Below are positions 35,150 through 47,809 of a stretch of DNA of 64,000 bases, one piece after another. Source of the DNA: Pteria penguin (Eukaryota > Mollusca > Bivalvia > Pterioida > Pteriidae). The notes beneath the pieces were generated by a model. It saw only the letters and a list, made by a program, of their open reading frames with translations, ran no database searches and was not told the DNA's origin. The translations under genes and the position numbers were made by a program. Location: assembly GCA_035048485.1 (NCBI GenBank), contig CM068582.1, positions 21,440,155 to 21,504,154 on the forward strand. The letters are read 5' to 3'. Each line of letters begins with the position of its first letter. Position 1 is the stretch's first letter.

Positions 35150-38100
35150 GTGATTACAAACATGACACACATACCGCATACATACAGTCAGGCCTGGGAC
35201 TCCTTGCATATCACTGGAATGAGGGTAGAAAAAAATTACACTTCCCTTTGTATGCATTCATCTCTGGCTGTTGGTGGGCAAGGTTAGGTCCAGTCCAGCC
35301 TGCCCACCTGGGCTGCTGGTCCTCTTCTCAGTAGCGGCAGCTGCAACAACTAATAAAGTAGATGGTTTAGTACTGAACGACAAATGTGCATAATTCGTGA
35401 ACTTTGAAATAGATCTATCATTGAAAAGAGAGACTTTGAATGAAGGAAACTGAACAGGAACTTTATTTAAAATGAATATAACAGGAACTTTATTTGTGGT
35501 CTTTACGTTGAATACCCTACAGTTGTGATTACAAACATGACACATACACCGCATACATACAATCAGGCCTGGGACTCCTTGCATACCTATGGAATGAGGG
35601 TAGAAAAAATTTACACTTCCCTTTGTGTGTGTCCATCTGTGGTGATTGGTGGGCAACTTCAGGTCCAGTCCTGCCTGCCCACCTGGGCTGCTGGTCCTCT
35701 TCTCCGTAGCGGCAGCTGCAACAACTAATAAAGTAGACGGTTTAGTACTGAACGACAAATGTGCATAATTCGCGAACTTTGAAATAGATCTATCATTGAA
35801 AAGAGAGACTTTGAATGATTGAAATTGAAGAGGAACATTATTTAAAATGAATATAACAGGAACTTTATTTATGGTTTTTACGTTAAATACCCTACATTTG
35901 TGATTACAAACCTGACACACACACCGCATACATACAGTCAGGCCTGGGACTCCTTGCATACCAATGGAATGAGGGTAGAAAAAATTTACACTTCCCTTTG
36001 TGTGCGTCCATCTGTGGTAATTGGTGGGCAACGTCAGGTCCAGTCCTGTCTGCCCACCTGGGCTGCTGGTCCTCTTCTCTGTAGCGGCAGCTGCAACAAC
36101 TAATAAAGTAGACGGTTTAGTACTGAACGACAAATGTGCATAATTAACGAACTTTGAAATAGATCTATCATTGAAAAGAGAGACTTTGAATGAATGAAAC
36201 TGAACAGGAACTTTATTTAATATGAACAGAACAAGAACTTTATTTATTGCCTTTACGTTGAATACCCTACACTTGTGATTAAAACCATGATACACACACC
36301 GCATACATACAATCAGGCCTGGGACTCCTTGCATACCAATGGAATGAGCATAGTGAAAAATTGCACTTCCCTTTGTGTGAATCCGTCTGTGGCTGTTGGT
36401 GGGCAAGGTTAGGTCCAGTCCTCCTGCCCACCTGGGCTGCTGGTCCTCTTCTCAGTAGCGGCAGCTGCAACAACTAATAAAGTAGATGGTTTAGTACTGA
36501 ACGACAAATGTGCATAATTCCCGAACTTTGAAATAGATCTATCATTGAAAAGAGAGACTTTGAATGAAGGAAACTGAACAGGAACTTTATTTAAAATGAA
36601 TATAACAGGAACTTTATTTGTGGTCTTTACGTTGAATACCCTACAGTTGTGATTACAAACATGACACATACACCGCATACATACAATCAGGCCTGGGACT
36701 CCTTGCATACCTATGGAATGAGGGTAGAAAAAATTTACACTTCCCTTTGTGTGCGTCCATCTGTGGTAATTGGTGGGCAACGTCAGGTCCAGTCCTGTCT
36801 GCCCACCTGGGCTGCTGGTCCTCTTCTCCGTAGCGGCAGCTGCAACAACTAATAAAGTAGACGGTTTAGTACTGAACGACAAATGTGCATAATTCGCGAA
36901 CTTTGAAATAGATCTATCATTGAAAAGAGAGACTTTGAATGATTGAAACTGAACAGGAACATTATTTAAAATGAATATAACAGGAACTTTATTTATGGTC
37001 TTTACGTTGAATACCCTACAGTTGTGATTACAAACATGACACACACACCGCATACATACAGTAAGGCCTGGGACTCCTTGCATACCAATGGAATGAGGGT
37101 AGAAAAAATTTACACTTCCCTTTGTGCGCGTCCATCTGTGGTAATTGGTGGGCAACTTCAGGTCCAGTCCTGCCTGCCCACCTTGGCTGCTGGTCCTCTT
37201 CTAGGCGGCAGCTGCAACAACTAATAAAGTAGACGGTTTAGTACTGAAAGATAAATGTGCATAATTCACGAACTTTGAAATAAATCTATCATTGAAAAGA
37301 GAGACTTTGAATGAATGAAACTGAACAGGAACTTTATTTAATATGAACAGAACAAGAACTTTATTTAACGCCTTTACGTTGAATACCCTACAGTTGTGAT
37401 TAAAACCATGATACACACACCGCATACATACAATCGGGCCTGGGACTCCTTGCATACCAATGGAATGAGCATAGTGAAAAATTGCACTTCCCTTTGTGTG
37501 GATCCGTCTGTGGCTGTTGGTGGGCAAGGTTAGGTCCAGTCCTGCCTGCCCACCTGGGCTGCTGGTCCTCTTCTACTAGGCGGCAGCTGCAACAACTAAT
37601 AAAGTAGATGGTTTAGTACTGAACGACAAATGTGCATAATTCGCGAACTTTGAAATAGATCTATCATTGAAAAGAGAGACTTTGAATGAATGAAACTGAA
37701 CAGGAACTTTATTTAAAATGAATATAACAGGAACTTTATTTGTGGTCTTTACGTTGAATACCCTACAGTTGTGATTACAAACATGACACATACACCGCAT
37801 ACATACAATCAGGCCTGGGACTCCTTGCATACCTATAGAATGAGGGTAGAAAAAATTTACACTTCCCTTTGTGTGCGTCCATCTGTGGTAATTGGTGGGC
37901 AACGTCAGGTCCAGTCCTGTCTGCCCACCTGGGCTGCTGGTCCTCTTTTCCGTAGCGGCAGCTGCAACAACTAATAAAGTAGACGGTTTAGTACTGAACG
38001 ACAAATGTGCATAATTTGCGAACTTTGAAATAGATCTATCATTGAAAAGAGAGACTTTGAATGATTGAAACTGAACAGGAACATTATTTAAAATGAATAT

Positions 38101-38370
38101 AACAGGAACTTTATTTATGGTCTTTACGTTGAATACCCTACAGTTGTGATTACAAAAATGACACACACACCGCATACATACAGTAAGGCCTGGGACTCCT
38201 TGCATAGCAATGGAATGAGGGTAGAAAAAATTTACACTTCCCTTTGTGTGCGTCCATCTGTGGTAATTGGTGGGCAACTTCAGGTCCAGTCCTGCCTGCC
38301 CACCTGCGCTGCTGGTCCTCTTCTAGGCGGCAGCTGCAACAACTAATAAAGGAGACGGTTTAGTACTGAA
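35150..38370. repeat. Three-unit higher-order repeat within the satellite (about 1123 bp)
   Basis: Variant landmarks recur every third unit. The word ATACCTATGGAATGAGGG (or ATACCTATAGAATG) is at about 35583, 36707 and 37830, and AAAACCATGATACACACACC at about 36281 and 37403. Equivalent minus-strand ORFs and plus-strand short frames recur at 1122-1124 bp. So at least three rounds of a trimer amplified as a block, later than the monomer array. Confidence 0.8.
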
Positions 38371-41300
38371 AGATAAATGTGCATAATTCGCGAACTTTGA
38401 AACAGATCTATCATTGAAAAGAGAGACTTTGAATGAATGAAACTGAACAGGAACTTTATTTAAAATCAACAGAACAAGAACTTTATTTATGATCTTTACG
38501 TTGAATACCCTACAGTTATGATTACAAACATGACACAGACACCCCATACATACAGTCAGGCCTGGGACTCCTTGCATACCACTGGAATGAGGGTAGAAAA
38601 AAATTACACTTCCCTTTGTGTGCATCCATCTCTGGCTGTTGGTGGGGAAGGTTAGGTCCAGTCCTGCCTGCCCACCTGGGCTGCTAGTCCTCTTCTCCGT
38701 AGCGGCATCTGCAACAACTAATAAAGTAGACGGTTTAGTACTGGACGATAAATGTGCATAATTCGCGAACTTTGAAATAGATCTATCATTGAAAAGAGAG
38801 ACTTTGAATGATTGAAACTGAACAGGAGCATTATTTAATATGAACAGAACAAGAGCTTTATTTATTGCCTTTACGTTGAATACCCTACAGTTGTGATTAA
38901 AAACATGATACAGACACCGCATACATACAATCAGGCCTGGGACTCCTTGCATACCACTGGAATGAGCATAGAGAAAAATTACACTTCCCTTTGTGTGGAT
39001 CCGTCTGTGGCTGTTGGTGGGCAAGGTTAGGTCCAGTCCTGCCTGCCCACCTGGGCTGCTGGTCCTCTTCTCCGTAGCGGCAGCTGCAACAACTAATAAA
39101 GTAGACGGTTTAGTACTGAACGACAAATGTGCATAATTCGCGAACTTTGAAATAGATCTATCATCGAAGAGGCTTTGAATGAAGGAAACTGAACAGGAAC
39201 ATTATTTAATATGAACAGAACAAGAGCTTTATTTATTGCCTTTACGTTGAATAACCTACAGTTGTGATTACAAACATGACACACACACACCGCATACATA
39301 CAATCAGGCCTGGGACTCCTTGCATACCAATGGAATGAGGGTAGAAAAAATTTACACTTCCCTTTGTGTGTGCGTCCATCTGTGTTAATTGGTGGGCAAC
39401 ATCAAGTCCAACCCTGCCTGCCCACCTGGGCTACTGGTCCTCTTCTCCGTAGCGGCAGCTGCAACAACTAATAAAGTAGACGGTTTAGTACTGAACTACA
39501 AATGTGCATAATTCGCGAACTTTGAAATAGATCTATCATTGAAAAGAGAGACTTTGAATGAAGGAAAATGAACAGGAACATTATTTAAAATGAATATAAC
39601 AGGAACTTTATTTATGGTCTTTACGTTGAATACCCTACAGTTGTGATTACAAACATGACACACACACCGCATACATACAGTCAGGCCTGGGACTCCTTGC
39701 ATACCAATGGAATGAGGGTAGAAAAAATTTACACTTCCCTTTGTGTGCGTCCATCTGTGGTAATTGGTGGGCAACGTCAGGTCCTGTCCTGCCTGCCCAC
39801 CTTGGCTGCTGGTCCTCTTCTCCGTAGCAGCAGCTGCAGCAACTAATACAATAGACGGTTTAGTACTGAACGACAAATGTGCATAATTCGCGAACTTTGA
39901 AATAGATCTATCATTGAAAAGAGAGACTTTGAATGATTGAAACTGAACAGGAACATTATTGAAAATGAATATAACAGGAACTTTATTTATGGTCTTTACG
40001 TTGAATACCCTACAGTTGTGATTACAAACATGACACACACACCGCATACATACAGTAAGGCCTGGGACTCCTTGCATACCAATGGAATGAGGGTAGAAAA
40101 AATTTAAACTTCCCTTTGTGTGCGTCCATCTGTGGTAATTGGTGGGCAACGTCAGGTCCAGTCCTGCCTGCCCACCTTGGCTGCTGGTCCTCTTCTCCGT
40201 AGCGACAGCTGCAACAACTAATAAAGTAGACGGTTTAGTACTGAAAGATAAATGTGCATAATTCGCGAACTTTGAAATAGATCTATCATTGAAAAGAGAG
40301 ACTTTGAATGAATGAAACTGAACAGGAACTTTATTTAAAATGAACAGAATAGGAACTTTATTTATGATCTTTACGTTGAATACCCTACAGTTGTGATTAC
40401 AAACATGACACACACACCGCATACATACAGTAAGGCCTGGGACTCCTTGCATACCAATGGAATGAGGGTAGAAAAAATTTACACTTCCCTTTGTGTGCGT
40501 CCATCTGTGGTAATTGGTGGGCAACGTCAAGTCCAGTCCTGCCTGCCCACCTTGGCTGCTGGCCCTCTTCTCCGTAGCGGCAGCTGCAACAACTAATAAA
40601 GTAGACGGATTAGTACTGAAAGATATATGTGCATAATTCGCGAACTTTGAAATAGATCTATCATTGAAAAGAGAGACTTTGAATGAATGAAACTGAACAG
40701 GAACTTTATTTAAAATGAACAGAATAGGAACTTTATTTACGGCCTTTACGTTGAATACCCTACAGTTGTGATTACAAACATGACACAGACACCCCATACA
40801 TACAGTCAGGCCTGGGACTCCTTGCATACCACTGGAATGAGGGTAGAAAAAAATTACTTTCCTTTGTGTGCATCCATCTCTGGCTGTTGGTGGGGAAGGT
40901 TAGGTCCAGTCCTGCCTGCCCACCTGGGCTGCTAGTCCTCTTCTCCGTAGCGGCAGCTGCAACAACTAATAAAGTAGACGGTTTAGTACTGAACGACAAA
41001 TGTGCATAATTCGTGAACTTTGAAATAAATCTATCATTGAAAAGAGAGACTTTGAATGATTGAAACTGAACAGGAGCATTATCTAATATGAACAGAACAA
41101 GAGCTTTATTTATTGCCTTTACGTTGCATACCCTACAGTTGTGATTACAAACATGACACACACACCACATACATACAGTCAGGCCTGGGACTCCTTGAAT
41201 ATCAATGGAATGAGGGTAGAAAAAATTTACACTTCCCTTTGTGTGCGTCCATCTGTGGTAATTGGTGGGCAACGTCAGGTCCAGTCCTGCTGGTCCTCTT

Positions 41301-43967
41301 CTACTCGGCGGCAGCTGCAACAACTAATAAAGTAGGCGGTGTAGTACTGAACGACAAATGTTCATAATTCGCGAACTTTGAAATAGATCTATCATTGAAA
41401 AGAGAGACTTTGAATGATTGAAACTGAACAGGAACATTATTTAAAATGAATATAACAGGAACTTTATTTATGGTCTTTACGTTGAATACCCTACAGTTGT
41501 GATTACAAACATGACACACACACCGCATACATACAGTCAGGCCTGGGACTCCTTGCATACCAATGGAATGAGGGTAGAAAAAATTTACACTTCCCTTTGT
41601 GTGCGTCCATCTGTGGCAATTGGTGGGCAACGTCAGGTCCAGTCCTGCCTGCCCACCTTGGCTGCTGGTCCTCTTCTCCGTAGCGGCAGCTGCAACAACT
41701 AATAAAGTAGACGGTTTAGTACTGAAAGATAAATGTGCATAATTCGCGAACTTTGAAATAGATCTATCATTGAAAAAGAGAGACTTTGAATGAATGAAAC
41801 TGAACAGGAACTTTATTTAAAATGAACAGAATAGGAACTTTATTTACGGTCTTTACGTTGAATACCCTACAGTTGTGATTAGAAACATGACACAGACACC
41901 CCATACATACAGTCAGGCCTGGGACTCCTTGCATACCACTGGAATGAGGGTAGAAAAAATTTACACTTCCCTTTGTGTGCGTCCATCTGTGGTAATTGGT
42001 GGGCAACGTCAGGTCCAGTCCTGCTGGTCCTCTTCTACTCGGCGGCAGCTGCACAACTAATAAAGTAGGCGGTTTAGTACTGAACGACAAATGTGCATAA
42101 TTAACGAACTTTGAAATAGATCTATCATTGAAAAGAGAGACTTTGAATGATTGAAACTGAACAGGAACTTTATTTAATATGAACAGAACAAGAACTTTAT
42201 TTATTGCCTTTACGTTGAATACCCTACAGTTGTGATTACAAACATGACACAGACACCCCAGACATACAGTCAGGCCTGGGACTCCTTGCATACCACTGGA
42301 ATGAGGGTAGAAATAAATTACACTTCCCTTTGTGTGCATCCGTCTCTGGATGTTGGTGGGCAAGGTTAGGTCCAGTCCTGCCTGCCCACCTGGGCTGCTG
42401 GTCCTCTTCTCCGTAGCGGCAGCTGCAACAACTAATAAAGTAGATGGTTTAGTACTGAACGACAAATGTGCATAATTCGCGAACTTTGAAATAGATCTAT
42501 CATTGAAAAGAGAGACTTTGAATGAATGAAACTAAACAGGAACTTTATTTAATATGAACATAAAAAAGAACTTTATTTATTGCCTTTACGTTGAATACCC
42601 TACAGTTGTGATTAAAACCATGATACAGACACCGCATACATACAATCAGGCCTGGGACTCCTTGCATACCAATGGAATGAGAGTAGAAAAAATTTACACT
42701 TCCCTTTGTGTGTGTCCATCTGTGGTGATTGGTGGGCAACTTCAGGTCCAGTCCTGCCTGCCCACCTGGGCTGCTGGTCCTCTTCTCCGTAGCGGCAGCT
42801 GCAACAACTAATAAAGTAGACGGTTTAGTACTGGACGATAAATGTGCGTAATTCGCGAACTTTGAAATAGATCTGTCATTGAAAAGAGAGACTTTGAATG
42901 ATTGAAACTGAACAGGAACATTATTTAAAATGAATATAACAGGAACTTCATTTATGGTCTTTACGTTGAATACCGTACAGTTGTGATTACAAACATGACA
43001 CACACACCGCATACATACAATCAGGCCTGGGACTCCTTGCATACCAATGGAATGAGGTTAGAAAAAATTTACACTTCCCTTTGTGTGCGTCCATCTGTGG
43101 TAATTGGTGGGCAACGTCAGGTCCAGTCCTGCCTGCCCACCTGGGCTGCTGGTCCTGTTCTACTAGGCGGCAGCTGCAACAACTAAGAACGTAGATGGTT
43201 TAGTACTGAAAGATAAATGTGCATAATTCGCGAACTTTGAAATAGATCTATCATTGAAAAGAGAGACTTTGAATGAATGAAACTGAACAGGAACTTTATT
43301 TAATATGAACAGAACAAGAGCTTTATTTATTGCCTTTACGTTGAATACCCTACAGTTGTGATTACAAACATGACACACACACCGCATACATACAGTCAGG
43401 CCTGGGACTCCTTGCATACCAATGGAATGAGCATAGAGAAAAATTACACTTCCCTTTGTGTGGATCCGTCTGTGGCTGTTGGTGGGCAAGGTTAGGTCCA
43501 GTCCTGCCTGCCCACCTGGGCTGCTGGTCCTCTTCTCTGTAGCGGCAGCTGCAACAACTAATAAAGTAGACGGTTTAGTACTGAACGACAAATGTGCATA
43601 ATTCGCGAACTTTGAAATAGATCTATCATCGAAAAGAGAGACTTTGAATGATTGAAACTGAACAGGAGCATTAATTAAAATGAATATAACAGGAACTTTA
43701 TTTATGGTCTTTACGTTGAATACCCTACAGTTGTGATTACAAACATGACACACACACCGCATACATACAGTCAGGCCTGGGACTCCTTGCATACCAATGG
43801 AATGAGGGTAGAAAAAATTTACACTTCCCTTTGTGTGCGTCCATCTGTGGTAATTGGTGGGCAAAGTCAGGTCCAGTCCTGCCTGCCCACCTGGGCTGCT
43901 GGTCCTCTTCTACTAGGCGGCAGCTGCAACAACGAAGAAAGTAGATGGTTTAGTACTGAAAGATAAA

Positions 43968-43973
43968 TGTGGA
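43968..43973. other. Deletion junction inside a satellite unit
   Basis: At this point the unit jumps from AGATAAATGTG (expected continuation CATAATTCGCG) to TGTGGATCCGTCTGTGGC, which belongs further along in the following unit. GGCAGCTGCAAC landmarks are only 134 bp apart here (43918 and 44052) instead of about 375, so roughly 240 bp are missing. The shared TGTG at the breakpoints suggests a microhomology-driven deletion. Confidence 0.75.
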
Positions 43974-44989
43974 TCCGTCTGTGGCTGTTGGTGGGCAAGG
44001 TTAGGTCCAATCCTGCCTGCCCACCAGGGCTGCTGGTCCTCTTCTCCGTAGCGGCAGCTGCAATAACTAATAAAGTAGACGGTTTAGTACTGAACGACAA
44101 ATGTGCATAATTCGCGAACTTTGAAATAGATCTATCATTGAAAAGAGAGACTGTGAATGAATGAAACTGAACAGGAACTTTATTTAATATGAACAGAACA
44201 AGTGCTTTATTTATTGCCTTTACGTTGAATACCCGACAGTTGTGATTAAAAACATGATACAGACACCGCATACATACAATCAGGCCTGGGACTCCTTGCA
44301 TACCACTGGAATGAACGTTGAAATAAAATACACTTCCCTTTGTGTGCGTCCATCTGTGGCAATTGGTGGGCAAAGTCAGGTCCAGTGCTGCCTGCCCACC
44401 TGGGCTGCTGGTCCTCTTCTACTAGGCGGCAGCTGCAACAACTAAGAAAGGAGACGGTTTAGTACTGAACGATAAATGTGCATAATTCGCGAATTTTGAA
44501 ATAGATCTGTCATTGAAAAGAGAGAGTTTGAATGATTGAAACTGAACAGGAACTGTATTTAAAACGAACAGAACAGGAACTTCATTTATGGTTTTTGCTT
44601 TGAATACCCTACAGTTGTGAGTAAAAGCATGATACACACACCCCTTACATACACACAGACCTGAGACTCCTTGCATACCACTGGAATGTGTATAGAAAAA
44701 ATTACACTTCCCTTTGTGTGGGTCCATCTGTGGCTGCTGGTGGGCAAGGTTAGGACCAGTCCAGTCTACCCACCTGGGCTGCTGGTCCTCTTCTCATCAG
44801 CAGCAGCTGCTACAACTAAGAAAGGAGATGGTTTAGTACTGAACGAGAAATGTGCATAATTGGTGAACTTTAAAATAGATCATTGAAAAGAAGACTTTGA
44901 ATGAACGAAACTGAACAAGAACTTTATTTATAGTCATTACATCTCTGTATCTATTTTAAAGAATGTTACAAAACGTTGCAATAAGAATT

Positions 44990-46060
44990 ACACAACTCAT
45001 AATTTATGGGTGCTATGGGCGCTGATTGGTTGGCATATTTCAGACTTTTCAAAAACTGCTTTACAGAAATTCAGAAAAGCTGATGGTAAAGAAGCACACA
45101 ATGTGCTCTAAAAATTTGTATATTTCGATTTGATTTGTAATGCAAGGTGTCATGGAACCTGATTGGTTGACACTTTTTTCGATTTTTCCACAACTACCAG
45201 ATAAGATTAATTGAGGTCCTCTACCAAATTTGTGTTTTTTGACATGATCTGTTATCCAAAATGGCCACCATGGTCTCTGATTGGTTGATATGTTTTTGAC
45301 TTCTCTGCATCTGCTTTACAGAATTTCACCAAAACTTTCAGCAAGTAAGTACTGAATATACTCTACCAAGTTTGGTTTTTTTTCGACCTAATCCCTAATT
45401 TAGGATGGCTGCCACGGGCCCAGATTGTTTGACACATTGTTCCACAACCGGTTTATAAAATTGCACCAGAAATAAATAACCAAGGTCCTCCACCAAGATT
45501 GTGGTTTTTTTTTTTTTACTTGATCCATCATCCAAGAAGGTTGCCAAGGGCTCTGATTGACTGACACATTTTCGACTTCTCATTAACTGCTTCACCAATT
45601 TCTGCCAATTCTTGTAGTGTGTAAGTATACTAAAGGGCCTCTACGAAAATTATATCTTTCAACCTGATCCATCATACAAGATGGCCACTGAAGATGGCTC
45701 TGATCAGCTGACACATTTTCACTTTGTTTTCATTAACAGCTTCACAGAATTTCACCAAATCATACAAGATGCAAATACTCAAGATACTCTATCAAGACTG
45801 TATCTTTTGACCAGATTAGTCATCAAAGATGTCTGCCAGGGACACTGATTGACATGCTTTTGACTTCTTTCCAGCAGTTGCTGCACAAACTTTCAGGTTT
45901 TAAGTCCCCTATCAAAATTGTATCATTTGACCCAATTTTTATTTCTTTTTATTAACCACTGAACAGAATTTCTTGAAATCTTCCAGAAAGTAATTAACGG
46001 AAGTGCTCAAAGTCTTGTACCAAAATCGAGCTGTCATTTGAGAATAAAGAAATTGTACTG
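44990..46060. repeat. Degenerate tandem array, unit about 120-148 bp, about eight copies
   Basis: The landmark CTGATTGGTTGACACATTTT and variants recur at about 45020, 45156, 45276, 45420, 45552, 45696 and 45844. Each is followed by TGCTTTACAGAATTTCACC-like words and preceded by CAAGATGGCCAC-like words. Unit lengths vary and identity is low, so the array is old. No protein is encoded. It abuts the 375-bp satellite on one side and the 145-bp array on the other. Confidence 0.8.
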
Positions 46061-46156
46061 GGGTAAGCAGTATAGCTATTTTGACTTTTATTTGTCAGAG
46101 AAGGATTTATTATTGTAATTATTTTTATTCATGTACTTATTGTGCATGCATTCATA

Positions 46157-47680
46157 ATAACAATGATAACTAGAACTGTCCCAACGGGACAAATACACCC
46201 CCCCCCACGGCACCAAAATTCAAAATAGAGCATAGAACTATATAAATGACCAATATTTAAGTTTTTGAGAAGAAGGTGAAAGTGAAGGGGGTTGTGTAAA
46301 TTCTTCTTGTATCAGTGTACAGGACTTGTCATACAGAATGCACACATGTAAAATGGACTCCCTATCTCTCTATGACTATACTTTACTGTCAGAGTTAGAG
46401 TTTTTCCCCCCAAGAAGTAGGTCAAACATCACAAAGTAGAATATGTTGGTATCGACAGAAAGGTCTTGCCACAAGAAATATACATGTGTAGTATGAAGGT
46501 CCCATCTCTTTTCTTTCAAAGTTATGGCTAAGGTTAAAGTTTTTAAAAGGTAAGTCAGATGTCAAGGCCAGGGTCACAAGGTCAAAAATTTTGGTACCAA
46601 AAGACCAGGTCTTGCCATAAGGAATATACATGTGTAGTATGAATACCCAGTCTCTTTTGGTTCAAAAGTTATAGCTAAGGTTAAAGTTTTTAAAAAGTAT
46701 GTCAAACATAAAGACCAAGGTCACAAAATAGAATATGTTGGAATCGACAGAAAGATCTTGCCACAAGAAATATACATGTGTAGTATGAAGGTCCCATCTC
46801 TTTTCTCTCAAAAGTTATGGCTAAGGTTAAAGTTTTTAAAAGGTAAGTCAAATGTCAAGGCCAGGGTCACAAGGTCAAAATGCTGGTACTGACTGAAAGG
46901 TCTTGCCACAAGGAATACACATATGTAGTATGAAGGTCCCATCTCTTTTCTTTCAAAAGTTATGTCTAAGGTTAAAGTTTTTAAGAAGTGGGTCAAACAT
47001 CGAGAACAAGGTCACAAAGTAGAATATGTTAGTATTGATAGAAAGGTCTTGCCACAAGAAAAACACATGTGTAGTATGAAGGTCCCATCTCTTTTCTTTC
47101 AAAAGTTATGGCTAAGGTTAAAGTTTTTAAAAGGAATGTCAAGGCCAAGGTCACAAGGTCAAACATTTGGTACCAAAAGAAAGGTCTTGCCACAAGAGGT
47201 ATACATGTGTAGTATGAATACCCAGTAAAAAAGTTATGGCTAAGGTTAAAGTTTTTAAAAAGTAAGTCAAACATCGATACCAAGGTCACAAGGTCAAAAA
47301 TGTTGGTATCGACAGAAAGGTCTTGCCACAAGGAATACACATGTGTAGTATGAAGGTCCCATCCCATTTCATTCAAAAGTTATGGCTAAGGTAAATGTTT
47401 TTTAAAAATAGGTCAAATGTCAAGGCCAAGGTCACAAGGTCAAAAATTTTGGTACCAAAAGAAAGGTCTTGCCACAAGAAATGTACATGTGTAGTATGAA
47501 TACCCAGTCTCTTTAGGTTCAAAAGTTATAGCCAAGGTTAAAGTTTCAAAAAGTAGGTCAAATGTCAAGGCCAAGGTCACAAGGTCAAAATTTTGGTACC
47601 AAAAGAAAGGTCTTGCCACAAGGAATATACATGCAAAGTATGAATACTGTTTTGGTTCAAAAGGGGGTATAATGACAATA
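46157..47680 (+). repeat. 145-bp tandem array, about nine units
   Basis: It begins CTAGAACTGTCCCAACGGGA then a C run at 46199-46206. The landmark AAAGGTCTTGCCACAAGAAA recurs about every 135-148 bp (46458, 46602, 46749, 46897, 47041, 47183, 47318, 47463, 47604). Each unit also has ATGGCTAAGGTTAAAGTTTT and AAGGCCAAGGTCACAAGG. The minus-strand frames here are translations of the repeat. The array continues after a tRNA-like insertion at 47718-47788 as two more diverged units (to about 48130). Confidence 0.9.
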
Positions 47681-47717
47681 ATGTTTAAATTAAAAGCGTA
47701 AGCAGATTAAAATGAAA

Positions 47718-47788
47718 TACCAAGTAGCTTAAGGAAGAGCACTCGTGTTGGAACATGAGAGATACAGGTTCGAATCCTGTCTTGGTAT
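47718..47788 (+). tRNA. tRNA-like sequence, possible pseudo-tRNA or SINE head
   Basis: The 71-base segment folds as a cloverleaf: acceptor TACCAAG with CTTGGTA (7 bp); D-stem GCTT with GAGC; T-arm ACAGG-TTCGAAT-CCTGT (5 bp, perfect). The B box GGTTCGAATCC matches the consensus exactly, and the A box TAGCTTAAGGA fits loosely. The anticodon arm CTCGTG-TTGGAA-CATGAG gives a 6-bp stem and 6-base loop, or 5 bp and 8 bases, not the canonical 5/7. TGG (Pro) would be one reading of the anticodon, with low trust. No T-run terminator follows directly. It sits between units of the 145-bp array. Confidence 0.55.
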
Positions 47789-47809
47789 AACATGATTTGC
47801 ATGTTGTAA

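Larger units (their letters stand above)
33341..44935 (-). repeat. About 375-bp satellite array, roughly 30 units
   Basis: The word AGGCCTGGGACTCC (or a variant) recurs every 374-376 bp from 33694 to 44661. Each unit holds GGTGGGCAAGGTTAGGTCC or GGTGGGCAACGTCAGGTCC, then CTGGGCTGCTGGTCCTC, GCGGCAGCTGCAACAACT, GAACTTTGAAATAGATCTAT and two AGGAACTTTATTTA words. The outermost units (33.3-34.0 and 44.5-44.9 kb) are the most diverged, the usual sign of array edges. On the minus strand one 125-codon frame runs through most units with only occasional stops or shifts, giving ORFs of 382 (36406-35258), 443 (40827-39496), 248 and 233 codons. Repeated words are CRVFNVKTINKVP, SKFANYAHLSFSTKP and QGVPGLTVCMRC. 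I judge it a satellite, not a proven gene: no signal peptide, no known domain, and non-synonymous differences are common. Each unit has minus-strand AATAAA words. Confidence 0.93.

Noticed and set aside
35258..36406. 382-codon minus-strand open frame as a protein gene
   Set aside because: It is the translation of the tandem 375-bp unit; no start context, domain or splice evidence sets it apart from the array. Kept as a finding about the satellite.
29684..44935. CRISPR-like array
   Set aside because: The repeats are head to tail without unique spacers, and the DNA is eukaryotic.
46422..47376. Series of minus-strand frames with repeated FERKEMGPSYYTC words
   Set aside because: They are translations of the 145-bp tandem unit.
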